A DNA stretch of 64,000 bases from Coprococcus phoceensis (lineage in GTDB: Bacteria > Bacillota > Clostridia > Lachnospirales > Lachnospiraceae): positions 2,455,421-2,519,420 of the forward strand of contig NZ_FNWC01000007.1 of NCBI RefSeq assembly GCF_900104635.1. Direction: 5' to 3'. The notes beneath the pieces are model-generated. The model worked only from the letters and a program-made list of their open reading frames with translations, searched no databases and was not told the origin of the DNA. Position 1 is the stretch's first letter, and the number at the start of each line of letters is the position of its first letter. A program made the translations under genes and the position numbers. Shown piece after piece: positions 1-10,500 of the stretch.

Positions 1-3000
1 ATTCTCCAACACCTGATACATACTTTCAATCACAATCGGCTGTGTATAATGAGCATTTAAGGTGGAAGCTCTGGCTGCAGCATATTCCTCTGGTGTAAGA
101 ACCGTCTTTAATTCCAAATATTCTGTCTCCCATGCAGCTTTTGTCTCATCAAATGCATCTGCAAGACCTCCCCAGCCAACGTACCTGGATAAGATTTCCT
201 GTTCTTCCGGTGTTGCATTGCGGTTCTCATCCTCACATTTCTTTAACAACTGGATAGCCATGATATTTGCTCGGAATTTCTCCTTCGGTGTTCCCTGTCC
301 AAGTTCATCATCTGTGATACGGAAGTTCGTTGCTGGAATCGGTTCTGCTATTCCGTTAATCTCTTCCAAAGATTCTTTTTCTTCCGATACCTCAACTTCT
401 CCAGATAATTCTTTTTCTTTTTTATCATAATCTGTCCACACACGTTGAGAAATAGCAGTAAAATACGAGGACTCTTCCTCCATAATTTCTTCCCTGATTT
501 CACGTAATTCATCTAAGGTATCCGCATTTACAGTTTTGTTGTGATAATGATAATAAAGTACTTCTTGTCCGAGTTTTACATCCAGACGTTCCAATTCTTG
601 TGTTGACATTCGATTCCAAATATCATCTTTTTCCGTATGAATCGTGAAACCTTCTCCATCATCATGATATTCTAATGTGTATTGAAGTCGATTCTCTTCT
701 CCCTTAACTTTGCAATCAAAATCATGGATTGTTGTTCTGGTACCGGACATATATTCTGAATCAACTAATTGCAAATCCATTATATCTTCAGCGGTCAAAG
801 CATCCTGCTCCAGCTGTTCTCCTAACATCTGCTGTGCCGCTTCCAAATCTGCCAATCTTTGTGCTTCCTGACGCTCTTCGTACTTTTCCATTTCTTCCGG
901 TGACAAATAATCATCTGTGCGGATTAACTGACGAACACGTTCTGCAACTTTGTTCCACTTTAATAAAACTTCTACCTCTGGACTGCCAATTTTCCCTTTT
1001 GCAAGTTTTAATCCTTTTGCATCATGGGATGCGTCGGAAGCATCTGCTCCTGGTATTCCGGGTGAAGAACCACCTGTTCCATACTCATTTTTCAGGAATT
1101 CAGCTGCATCTTTCATATCATGGTGCTCCATGAAATATTCATAAATCCGGTTACGTCCTCCGGCAGTAATGCCGCCTCTTCTTAACACTGCATCTATTTC
1201 ATCCTGTGTGATAAAGGATAGCGCCGGCCGCTCTACCTTGAATTGCTGATCCACCCAGGAAAAATCTCTCTGGAGGTCACGAAAGCGCTGAAAATACACT
1301 GGATTGTGCTGTATTTCCCAGCGATGATAATCTTCTGGATTCTTTTCCATATCTTCCTGAAGCCATTCAAAACGATAGGCTGTCGCAGCTGCTTCCTCCG
1401 GTTCTGTCCAAGCCGCCCCCACCACGTCCCGCCAGTCAGAATAAGACAACTGCTCTTCTCTGTTTCTGCTCGTATCACGGAAATGGAGTGCCAGAAGATC
1501 TGTCATTTCTTTCTGTTCCTGCTCGATAGCATTATTGGAGATAAGATTATCAACGTAATTTCCCTCCTCATACATATCCTGGATCCTGTCAGCAGCTTCT
1601 TCCCACGTAACGATACGGTCAAAGTTTCTTCTTGCAGAGTCACCTCTCCGGATACGAATACCATCGTTGTCGTACCAGATACTGATTTTCTGACCATCTA
1701 TGGTAAATCCTTTTCCTCCAGTACCATATTCATCTTTCAGGAAGCTTTGCTTTTCTTCATTATCCAGACCTTCGATCAATCTTGCAGTAATGTGAAACAG
1801 TGTATTTTTCTGTCCGCTTCCTGTTCTGAGAATATCGTCTACCACTTCATCCGAAATAAGAAAAGCGGCTGGCTGTTCTAATGCAGCTGCCGCTTTCCTT
1901 ATTTCTCCTAACTGTTCCTCTTCTGTTGGGAACAGGCTTAACTGTAAATAATCTCCTGAATCACCAGCTCCTCTGCCTGTGCCTTGATCTGGTTCATGTG
2001 TCTGGTCCATGCCATCCCGTCTGCCATTTTGTCCGGTGCCGGATCTTTCTCCAGAAGTTCGTTCATCAGGTCGTCTACTCTCTGTCTTGCCTGGCTGTCG
2101 ATCTCCATCAGATGACTGTCCAGACGGTTCTGCAGTGTCAGAATGTTGAACCTGGCTACCTTGTGATTTCTCAGATACTCTTTCCGCATCATTCCGTACT
2201 TGCCGATGGTTCCTCTCGTCTCTTCCAGGCTGATATCTGGAATCTGATACTCTCCGTTCTGGCTGTAACTGATCTCTCTCATAGTCTGTTTCCTCCTTTT
2301 TTTCTTCTCTATCTTCTGTGTTATCTGTATTACTTTCACGCATTAATGCGTTAAATTTATTATAGACTACTTCTTTTTCTTTTGCAACCGTTTTCAGGTC
2401 ATTTTCCAGATTATTCAGCACATATCGTCCAATCTGCATCAGGACTGGTCTGCTGATCTCATTGACTGCACTTCCCAGATGTCCTAATACTATCAGCTGA
2501 TTAAAGTCCGTAATATGCCGAAAATCCTCTGCATCCAGATATTCCTGTGCATCCAGTCCACACCGGTTTAGTAATACATACCAGACACTATTGGTCATCA
2601 GTTCCCGAAATTCGACTTCCTGATTCTGTTCGTCCAGTTCTTCCAGAAATGTCCCTGTTACGTCCAGTCTCAGTTCTTCCAATGCATCTGGAAGCCATTC
2701 TTGCATACTCTCCTTCGCTGCCTGATACAGACTTTCAGCAAGTCCTCCTTCTGTATCTTCCAGTGATAACTGCTCCTGCAGATAATCTGCCACCAGCTGT
2801 TCTCCTTCCACCGGAAGATTCCATAACTGAGGATCCTTTCCAAGATTCCGCACTTTATAAGTGTCCTGCACATCAAATACATACCGAAGTTTCGTTTTCG
2901 GTCCGGAAGTATTGTCAATCAAGGCAATCCCCTTAGATCCCTTTTTGATCCAGCGGTACATCTTCTGATTCCAGATTTCCATGGATGCTACGGCAGTTGC

Positions 3001-3159
3001 TTCCGGTCGCTGTGCATAAATTAAAAGCTGTTCTGGAAAAGTGTATTTGTACAGTCTGGATGCCGTGTTTAGGAACCGCATCCATTCCTGCGGACTGGCA
3101 GCTACATCTTTTGCCACCTCTTCCGTCAGCTGTTCCATTGCATATAATTTATTTGCCAT
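1..3159 (-). CDS. Giant DNA methylase/helicase protein of the ICE, N-terminal part
   Basis: Open frame of 1053 codons running off the left edge. The ATG at 3159 has AAGGAG seven bases upstream. Residues 1-95 resemble the N-terminal ssDNA-binding region of ArdC-type antirestriction proteins (FPEQLLIYAQRPEA, then WIKKGSKGI). Residues 100-290 are helical. Residues about 285-415 form a polar low-complexity linker. After this come two copies of a module with the motif EYGTGG, then the segment ILSRYVGWGGLADAFD and STLNAHYT that begins the methylase/helicase core in this ICE family. The catalytic methylase and SNF2 helicase domains would lie beyond the window. Such proteins are thought to protect or process incoming element DNA. 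The linker coincides exactly with an out-of-frame TnpV-like gene. Confidence 0.85.
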   Translation of the reverse strand, partial: MANKLYAMEQLTEEVAKDVAASPQEWMRFLNTASRLYKYTFPEQLLIYAQRPEATAVASMEIWNQKMYRWIKKGSKGIALIDNTSGPKTKLRYVFDVQDTYKVRNLGKDPQLWNLPVEGEQLVADYLQEQLSLEDTEGGLAESLYQAAKESMQEWLPDALEELRLDVTGTFLEELDEQNQEVEFRELMTNSVWYVLLNRCGLDAQEYLDAEDFRHITDFNQLIVLGHLGSAVNEISRPVLMQIGRYVLNNLENDLKTVAKEKEVVYNKFNALMRESNTDNTEDREEKKEETDYERDQLQPERRVSDSRYQPGRDERNHRQVRNDAERVSEKSQGSQVQHSDTAEPSGQSSDGDRQPGKTESRRPDERTSGERSGTGQNGRRDGMDQTHEPDQGTGRGAGDSGDYLQLSLFPTEEEQLGEIRKAAAALEQPAAFLISDEVVDDILRTGSGQKNTLFHITARLIEGLDNEEKQSFLKDEYGTGGKGFTIDGQKISIWYDNDGIRIRRGDSARRNFDRIVTWEEAADRIQDMYEEGNYVDNLISNNAIEQEQKEMTDLLALHFRDTSRNREEQLSYSDWRDVVGAAWTEPEEAAATAYRFEWLQEDMEKNPEDYHRWEIQHNPVYFQRFRDLQRDFSWVDQQFKVERPALSFITQDEIDAVLRRGGITAGGRNRIYEYFMEHHDMKDAAEFLKNEYGTGGSSPGIPGADASDASHDAKGLKLAKGKIGSPEVEVLLKWNKVAERVRQLIRTDDYLSPEEMEKYEERQEAQRLADLEAAQQMLGEQLEQDALTAEDIMDLQLVDSEYMSGTRTTIHDFDCKVKGEENRLQYTLEYHDDGEGFTIHTEKDDIWNRMSTQELERLDVKLGQEVLYYHYHNKTVNADTLDELREIREEIMEEESSYFTAISQRVWTDYDKKEKELSGEVEVSEEKESLEEINGIAEPIPATNFRITDDELGQGTPKEKFRANIMAIQLLKKCEDENRNATPEEQEILSRYVGWGGLADAFDETKAAWETEYLELKTVLTPEEYAAARASTLNAHYTQPIVIESMYQVLEN
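1938..2282 (-). CDS. TnpV-like protein overprinted inside the giant methylase/helicase gene
   Basis: A 114-aa frame on the same strand as the giant gene but in a different phase. It resembles the TnpV family along its length: an N-terminal YSQNGEYQIPD segment, then GKYGMMRKEYLRNHK, a helical middle, and AWTRHMNQIKAQAEELV before QEIIY at the C terminus. The start is chosen at 2282 because AAGGAGG lies about seven bases upstream; the longer frame from 2339 adds a lysine tract coded by that same ribosome binding site. TnpV proteins are small proteins of unknown function found on Firmicutes mobile elements. The host frame is fully open across it and codes there for disordered polar sequence. Family match is from memory of the family pattern, not a search. 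Confidence 0.75.
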   Translation of the reverse strand: MREISYSQNGEYQIPDISLEETRGTIGKYGMMRKEYLRNHKVARFNILTLQNRLDSHLMEIDSQARQRVDDLMNELLEKDPAPDKMADGMAWTRHMNQIKAQAEELVIQEIIYS

Positions 3160-3227
3160 GTGCTACTCCTTTTCATAAAATCAGGGACTGCTTAGCACAG
3201 TCCCCTTAAAATCATCGTTGTTTCTCT

Positions 3228-4316
3228 TTATAATGCTGCGGCAAGATTTTTTGACTTATTCTTTGGCACTTTGTCTGCCTCTTTTGCCTTGATTTCTGCC
3301 TTAGCTTTCTCCATTCTTCCATGGATTCCACCTTTTACTTCCGCTTTCTCGGCTGCCTTTTCTTTCTCCAAACGAGCTTCCCTGCGCTCAGCATTTTCCA
3401 TAACTGCCGTTTTCCCATCACAAAACTGAACTTTATCGGAAAGCTGCTCCTGTCTCTCCACCTTTGTCTCATTGACTTCCTGTACCATCGCATTTAATTC
3501 TGGAACCTGAAAAATTCCGTTATCAGGGAGAATCATCACTTCATGAACGGAAGATGGAATAACAAAGAAATCACTTCCCAGGCATTCCCCAATCTGTTTA
3601 CGAATATCTTCCTGCAGTAACAGGGAAGCTCCATTCATCTTAGCTTTGTTTGTCAGACAGAACATTGGGTTTTCCATGGCTTCCATATCCATTTTTTCAT
3701 TCAGCAGGTTTTCTGGTTCTTCACCAAAAATCATAGATTTGATAATCTCATTCATATCCATAAGTGTGACACCACGTTTTCGGTCTGCCACCATCGCATC
3801 CGCTTGAATCTGTTCGGCAGATACTCCCCACTCGTTCATCAGAGAAACAGTTACCGGAATACTGCTGATCCCTTCTCCATTTTCCTCCAGATTTACTGCA
3901 TAATAAGCTGCAAAATCTCCGTGTTCTGTGACTACTTTATCTGCCAGACGATCGGTATTCCATTCTTTGTCACAAATTCTTACCTGTAACTTATTTTTCA
4001 TCTTTTCATAATCCAAAATATCTGGAACTCCCATATCAAGAAATTCCGCTTTTCCCTGTGCCTCAATACGCATATCAGCCACATCCCCAACACAAGAGTC
4101 TACATCTTTTCCATGGATATATTCCTGGTAGAGGGAATCCAGATAGACTGTCGGTACGATTCTCTGATCTCCGTTTGGAATCGTAATACCTGTCAACTTC
4201 AACCCGTTGTTTTTTTCTACTTCCTGCAGTTTAATTTCTGCGTCCTTATAAGACTCTGGCAGATACTCCTTTACATTGTCTTTGACATATTCATAAAATT
4301 CTTTTCTGTTCATCAT
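3228..4316 (-). CDS. DUF5688 family protein
   Basis: A 362-aa cytosolic protein matching the general pattern of DUF5688 proteins found in Lachnospiraceae ICEs. It has an N-terminal alpha/beta region (residues 1-290) with no recognised catalytic motif and a strongly charged Lys/Glu/Ala-rich C-terminal tail (residues 300-355) that looks like a coiled coil or nucleic-acid-binding tail. Two ATGs (4316 and 4313) sit behind an AAAGGGG ribosome binding site. It lies between the giant helicase and a tiny basic ORF in the same leftward operon. The function is not known; the conserved position suggests a role in transfer or establishment. Confidence 0.7.
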   Translation of the reverse strand: MMNRKEFYEYVKDNVKEYLPESYKDAEIKLQEVEKNNGLKLTGITIPNGDQRIVPTVYLDSLYQEYIHGKDVDSCVGDVADMRIEAQGKAEFLDMGVPDILDYEKMKNKLQVRICDKEWNTDRLADKVVTEHGDFAAYYAVNLEENGEGISSIPVTVSLMNEWGVSAEQIQADAMVADRKRGVTLMDMNEIIKSMIFGEEPENLLNEKMDMEAMENPMFCLTNKAKMNGASLLLQEDIRKQIGECLGSDFFVIPSSVHEVMILPDNGIFQVPELNAMVQEVNETKVERQEQLSDKVQFCDGKTAVMENAERREARLEKEKAAEKAEVKGGIHGRMEKAKAEIKAKEADKVPKNKSKNLAAAL

Positions 4317-4322
4317 ACGCTT

Positions 4323-4463
4323 TTACCCCTTTCTGATCATGTGATGGTTCATTCTTTTTCTGCTGACCATCTGCTCGGCTTTCTTCTGATAAGCCATCAT
4401 TCTCTTTAAAGTTTTCTCCTGGTTTTTTCGTGCTTCCTGTCTTTTTTCCATTGCTTTCATCAT
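4323..4463 (-). CDS. Small basic protein, 46 aa
   Basis: Short frame beginning MMKAMEKRQEARKNQEK and ending HHMIRKG. AAGGA lies about ten bases before the first of two ATGs. It is rich in Lys, Arg and Met, predicted helical, with no membrane segment. The stop lies six bases upstream of the DUF5688 start, so the two are probably translationally coupled. I do not recognise a family. The good ribosome binding site and tight spacing support it as real, but it is short enough to be chance. Confidence 0.5.
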   Translation of the reverse strand: MMKAMEKRQEARKNQEKTLKRMMAYQKKAEQMVSRKRMNHHMIRKG

Positions 4464-4545
4464 AGTTTTCTGTTCCTTTCTGTGATTTTTTTGTATGAAA
4501 AAGGGAGCCTCACATAGAAGCTCCCAATCATAACCGTTGATTTCC

Positions 4546-7500
4546 TTATTTGTTTTTCCTTTTTCTGCAGATATAAAGTCCTGCCATACCTCCTGTGGAG
4601 ATTACCAGAAGCAGAATCGGCAGCCAAATATTCGTGCTGTCACCTGTTTTTGGTGCATTTGATACTTTTGTCTCTTCATGGGACTGTGGTGTATCCGGTG
4701 TGTTCGGTGTTTCTGGAACTTCCGGTTTCTCATTTGTCAGATTGAAAGTGACTTCCACGACCGGCGTACTGTCATTCGCATAAGCAAATGTCACTTCATG
4801 CTTGGTCTGATCCAGTGTGTATCCATCCAGTGTTTTTGTTTCCACCAGATAATACTTGATTGCTGTATCATATTTGCCGTTCTTAAATGTGGCAATCTCA
4901 TACAGCTTACTTTCTGCATGACCGGCAGCGTCTGTCTTTAAGGTTTCCAGAACCTTTCCTTTGCTGTCACGGAGTTCAAATTCTACCCCTTTCAGCGGTT
5001 CTCCTGATGATTTATCTGTCTTATTGAGAATCACTTTTCCCTTGGCAGTATCATCTTTCATAGCCACTTTCTGGATTTCTCCGGTATCTTTCACCTCAAA
5101 TGTCACATCGGCTGTCAGAAGATATCCTTTCGGTGCCTGCTCTTCACGTAAGGTATATTTACCGATTGGAAGTTTTTCGATATAGTGTGCTTCCTCTGTA
5201 GAAGTCCAGCTCTCTACTACCTGATCATCCTTATCGAGAATCGTCAGTTTCGCACCTGGAATCTCAGTTTCTCCTGTGATATCAGTCTTACTGATCTCTA
5301 CTTTTGTCACATCATCTTTCATCTCTACTTTCTGAATTTCTGCTGTATTCTCTACTGTAAAGGTAATACTTTCTGCAGTGACATATCCATCAGCCGGTTT
5401 TGTCTCTGTCATGGTGTATTCCTTACCAACAACCAGTTCTTTGATCACATGGGATTCTTCCGTAGAAGTCCATTCATCTACTGTATTGCCATCTGAATCC
5501 GTTACTTTCAGGTGTGCACCTGGAAGTTCTTTACCTGTTGTCAGGTCTGTTTTGGACAGCTCCACTGTGGTTGGCTGATTTTCAAAAGTAAAGTCGTAGC
5601 TTACTTCTGCCTGATCTTCTCCGGCATATTCAAAGGTAAATTCCTGTACTTCTTCTGTTGTAACAAATCCGTCCGGCGCAAAGATTTCTTTCACATAGTA
5701 TTTTCCGTCCACCGGAAGATCTGCCGTAAAAGTGATCTGTCCTTTTTCATCTGTTACTCGCTGCTCGATCAGACTGTCTTTCTCAAGAAGTACCTCGCCC
5801 TTTGCATTTTTGATATCTTCACTGGTATAAAGACCGAAGACGCCACCTGCAAGGACACGCTCTGTATCTTTTTCTTTCTTCAGAACCGTAACCTTTACTT
5901 TCTGACGGGCATTCTGCCATTTCTCATCATAAGTAATGACTGGTGTGTCCTGATCACGGTAGGAAAGGTCAACATATCTCGGCTCTTTATCCAGCACATA
6001 ACCATGGGCTGTTTTTACTTCCTTCACATAGTACTTGCCAGCCGGTAGATCTCCCATCTGTGCAATACCATTGGAATCCGTAGTAATGGTTCCTACTTTT
6101 TCATCTGCTTTGAAATAATCTTCACTGACACCATCTGCCGCTTTGATATCTTCCGCAGCAAATACATCGAAAGTTACATCTGTAAGACTTCCGGTTACAT
6201 ATTCAAAGAGATGCTCCACAGTACCTTTTACATTGTCCAGAAGTGTCACTTTATCCAAAAACTCTCCATTTTTGTTGATGATCAGAAGTCCTGTCGGAAC
6301 TTCATCTTTCATCTCTACTTTCTGAATCTCTGCGGTATCTTCCAGCGTGAACTTCACATCCGTTGCTTTCAGATAACCATAAGGTGCCATTTCCTCACGA
6401 ATGGTGTATTCCTCACCAACTGTCAGTCGTTTGATCACATGTGGCTGATCTTTTACAGAAGTCCACTGATCCACAACATTTCCTTCTTTATCAAGAACGG
6501 TGAGTTTTGCCCCATCCAGTTCCACACCTGTTGTTACATCAGATTTCGTGATTTCTACTGTTGTCGGCTGGTTCTTTTTCACTGTTTTCAGTTTTACTGT
6601 CTTCACATCCTGTCCCTGGTAAGAAGCATCCAGATTCAGAATTTCATCAGAGGATACAAATCCCACCGGTGCTTTTAACTCTTTCACATAATACTGTCCA
6701 AGTGGCAGATCCAGCGTACATGCTGCAAGACCATCATTATCAGAAGTCATTTTCTGTAAGAGTGTATCTGCTTTCACAATCACTTTTCCATCTGCCTTGA
6801 TATCCTCTTTGTTATAGATACCAAAGACAGCCCCTGCTACGGTTGCACCATTCTCTGCATCCTGTTTTTCTACCTGGATTGCAACTTTCTGTCGGTCATC
6901 GCCAACAGTCACTTCCTGTTCGATCACAGGTGTATCCTGATCTGCATAGACAAATGCGACATCTGATCTGTCATGGTTCAGGACAAATCCTTCCGGTGCA
7001 GTCTTTTCTACTACATAGTAAGAACCAAGTGGCAGGTTATCAGCAACTGCTTTTCCGTCTTCTCCAGTCGTTACCGTTGTTACCAGTGCATCTTTTGCAT
7101 AGATCAGCTGTCTGTTTCCGTTTTCATCTTTCTGATAATCCGGTGTATAGATATTTTCAGCTGCATAGACATTAAATGATGCACCCTTCAGGTATCTTTC
7201 TTCATAAACAAAATCCTTCTTGTATCCGGTCAGCATCTCACCTTTTTTATAGATCATCAACTTTCCTTTTACCGGATGGTTCTCGTAATCTACCGTAATA
7301 ATGGCATCTCCGCTCTCAGAATCCATCTGGTATGCTGTGTTTGCATCCACTGCAATCTCTACATAGTTCTTGTTGATTGTGTACCCTTCCGGTGCATTGA
7401 CTTCCTCAATCCGGTAATGTCCGATCTTTAGATTCTTCGGCATGATCAGATATCCCTGACTGTCCGTAAAATAGGACTTATGAGTAGTTGTCACAGGATA

Positions 7501-10500
7501 CGTTGTTACCTGTTCCACATACTTTTTGTTGTCCAGGTCATATACCTTAAATTCTGTTCCGGCAATCAATACGGATTTCTTTGTTTCATCGTCTTTTTTC
7601 ACGATTTTCAGTTTTGCCTTAAACTCTTCATCCAGAAGCACTCGCCAGATCTGCGGCTCATTTGGATGATGCTCTGTGATATTCACTTCAAAATCATCGA
7701 CCGGCTTGTAATTGTGCGGTGTTGTAGTTTCACGCACGATATAGCTTCCAAATGGTAATGGAATACTGCAGGCATATCCTTTTTCATCTGTGAAAATCTC
7801 CGTTGCTCCATTTTCTCCACTCACTACTGGTTTGGCAGAATCAAAATCATAGCTTCCATCTGCTTTCTTTGTAAGGGAAGATTTCAGATAAACTGTAAAT
7901 CCAGCTCCGGATAACAGATCTGCATCTGTCTTCCCATTGTTGGCTGCTTTGATGATCTGGAATGGCTGCTTGATGACCTGCTCACTGGAAGTGCACTCTC
8001 TTTTTACTTCTGCTGTCATATCTCCTTCATAACTGCACGTAAGATCATGCTCTTCTGCATCTGCCAGGTATCCGGTCGGCGGAGTAATCTCTTTGACATA
8101 ATATTTGCCAAGATATAAGCCATTTACAGAAGCCTGTCCTTTGTCATCTATTGTAAGAGAAGCTACCTGCTCTCCTGCTTTATAAATAGTTCCCGTTGCT
8201 CCATCCGGGTGCACGATATCTTCACGGGCATACAGTCCATAAACTGCACCTTTCAGTGTCGCATCTCCCTGCGGTACTGCTTTTCCTGTCTCTTTATCCA
8301 CTTTATAAAGATTAATCTTTGCTGTCACACGGTCATTGCTGAAGGTATGGGCAAAAGATACGGTTGCTTCTTTATCATTGGTGTAAGAAAACTTGAACGT
8401 ATACACATCTTCTGTATTTCTTACATAGCCTTCCGGTGCCTGATTTTCTTTTACAGAATAGGAATATCCGATTGGCAGGTCTACTGTGAATTTTGCAGTT
8501 CCGTCTGCGCCAGTAGTTACTTTCTCAATCAGCGTTCCTTTTTTCACAACAACGCTTCCGTCTGCATTTCTGATATCATCGGATGCATACAGAGCAAAAA
8601 TACCGCCTTTCAGTGGTTTCTTGGTGTCTTTATCCTGTTTTACTACGGAAACATCTGCTTTCTGTCTTTCGTTGGTAAAAGTCACATCTGCAAATACAAC
8701 TTCTTTATTCTGTCCGGCATAAGTCAGAGTCACTGGCTTTTCTTCGCTGCCGTTATAGAAATTGTCCGGTGCTTTTGCTTCTTTCACCACATAGCTTCCA
8801 AGATGCAGGTTTTTCAGTGTGACAGAACCATTCTCACCTGTTGTCAGGTTTTCTTTTACAAGTTCACCTTTGCTGTACACTTTTGTGCCATAAGCTGTTA
8901 CGATATCTGCCCCGGCATACACGTTATATACTGCATTTTTCTGTCTGCGGTTTTCATACTGAAATACTGTTCCATTTTCACTGACCTCTGCTCCTGTCAG
9001 AACCTGTCCTTCTTTGTAAATGGTAAGCTCTGCCAGCTGTTCTTTATTTTCCACGGTTACAGCTGAGGTCTTACTTGCTACCAGTTTTACATTCGTAGCC
9101 GTTGCATTTACTACATATCCCTGTGGTGCTGTGATCTCTTTCAGATAAACGGTATCCTGTGTCTTGATGATCGTAACAGAGGATTTTCCATTCTTATCTG
9201 TTGCCGGCATCTGAGTAATCAGCTTTGTGCAAGCCTCATCGCTGTATACACCGAATACTGCACCTGCAAGATTGACGTCCGCTGTATCGTCTTTCTTTAC
9301 GATTTCGATCGTAGCCTGTTCAATCCAGGACACCTTTAAGCTTACATATTTCTCATCAGCAACACCTTCTCCAAATACAAATGCCAGATCCTGAACACTT
9401 GCATTCGTAGTCAGTTTATATGCGGAATAATCTTTTGTAATACTTCCCTTCATTTTTGCAGAAAAAGTATCACTTACATCTCTTGTCTGTGTCAGAGGAG
9501 CTGAGAGATAAAACGTGGTTCCTCCTCCAATTGTTACGCTTGCACCTGCCGCACTTACATTTCCAGTAGATACATTATGGAGCTTTACTCCCTTTGGTAA
9601 GTCCATTGTGATTTTCTGCTGGGAAGATGCGTTGAACTTGATATTCTCCGTTCTCTGAACATTACCATCTACATAAGCTTTTACATTCGGTTTGGAAAAT
9701 GACATCGCTACATCTGGTATTTCCGGCTTATTCACACAATAATTATAGAGTTCTTTTGCCAAAGTCTCTCCTGTATCATTTGTTCCGTAAAATGCATCAC
9801 TACTTCCGTTGGCATATGATGCAGCCATATGAATGATGATGAATCTTTTTCCTTCTGAAAAATCCGTGTATTTATTCGCAAAAAAGCTTTCACTTCCTGC
9901 GGCATCTGTACCGTAATAACACACTTTCGCTAACGCCTGATTGTCTCCAATCTTTGTGATTGTATAATTTCCGGATCCAGGTCCTGGCTTTGCTGGCTGT
10001 ACACAATACGCAGTTGCTCTGACACTTCCGTAGCTGATATAGTACGGCTCTGTCAGATAGGTTCCAAGATTATAATCTGCATATCTATACAGAGGTCCTT
10101 TTTCGATTGTTACCTGCTGTGTACTTCTTTCTGAATAAGCCGAAACTGCTTCAAATGTTGCAATCTCTCCTTCTTCCATAGAATCAAGATCCACACCTTC
10201 GTCTCCTGCCTGTTCCAAAACATCATGAAGCTCTAACCCTGATTCTTCATCATAGGTATCCTGGTTCTGTGCCTGCTCTACCAAATCATCAAATTCATCA
10301 GCGTCAATATCGGTAATCTCCGATTCTGCTTCTGAATCCTCCGCTTCTTCTGTCTGCTGTTCACTGCCAGCTGTTTCGGATTCGGTCACTGCTTCACTCC
10401 CTGCCACCTTTGTCTGTACTTCTGTTTCTTTCTCACGCACAATCAGTTTTCGGCTGACCTGGTACTTCGGATGCTCCTGATTTACCGGTTCCACATAATA

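Noticed and set aside
1233..1697. Short minus-strand ORFs within the giant methylase/helicase gene
   Set aside because: They lie in other phases, lack ribosome binding sites and match no family, unlike the TnpV-like frame nearby.
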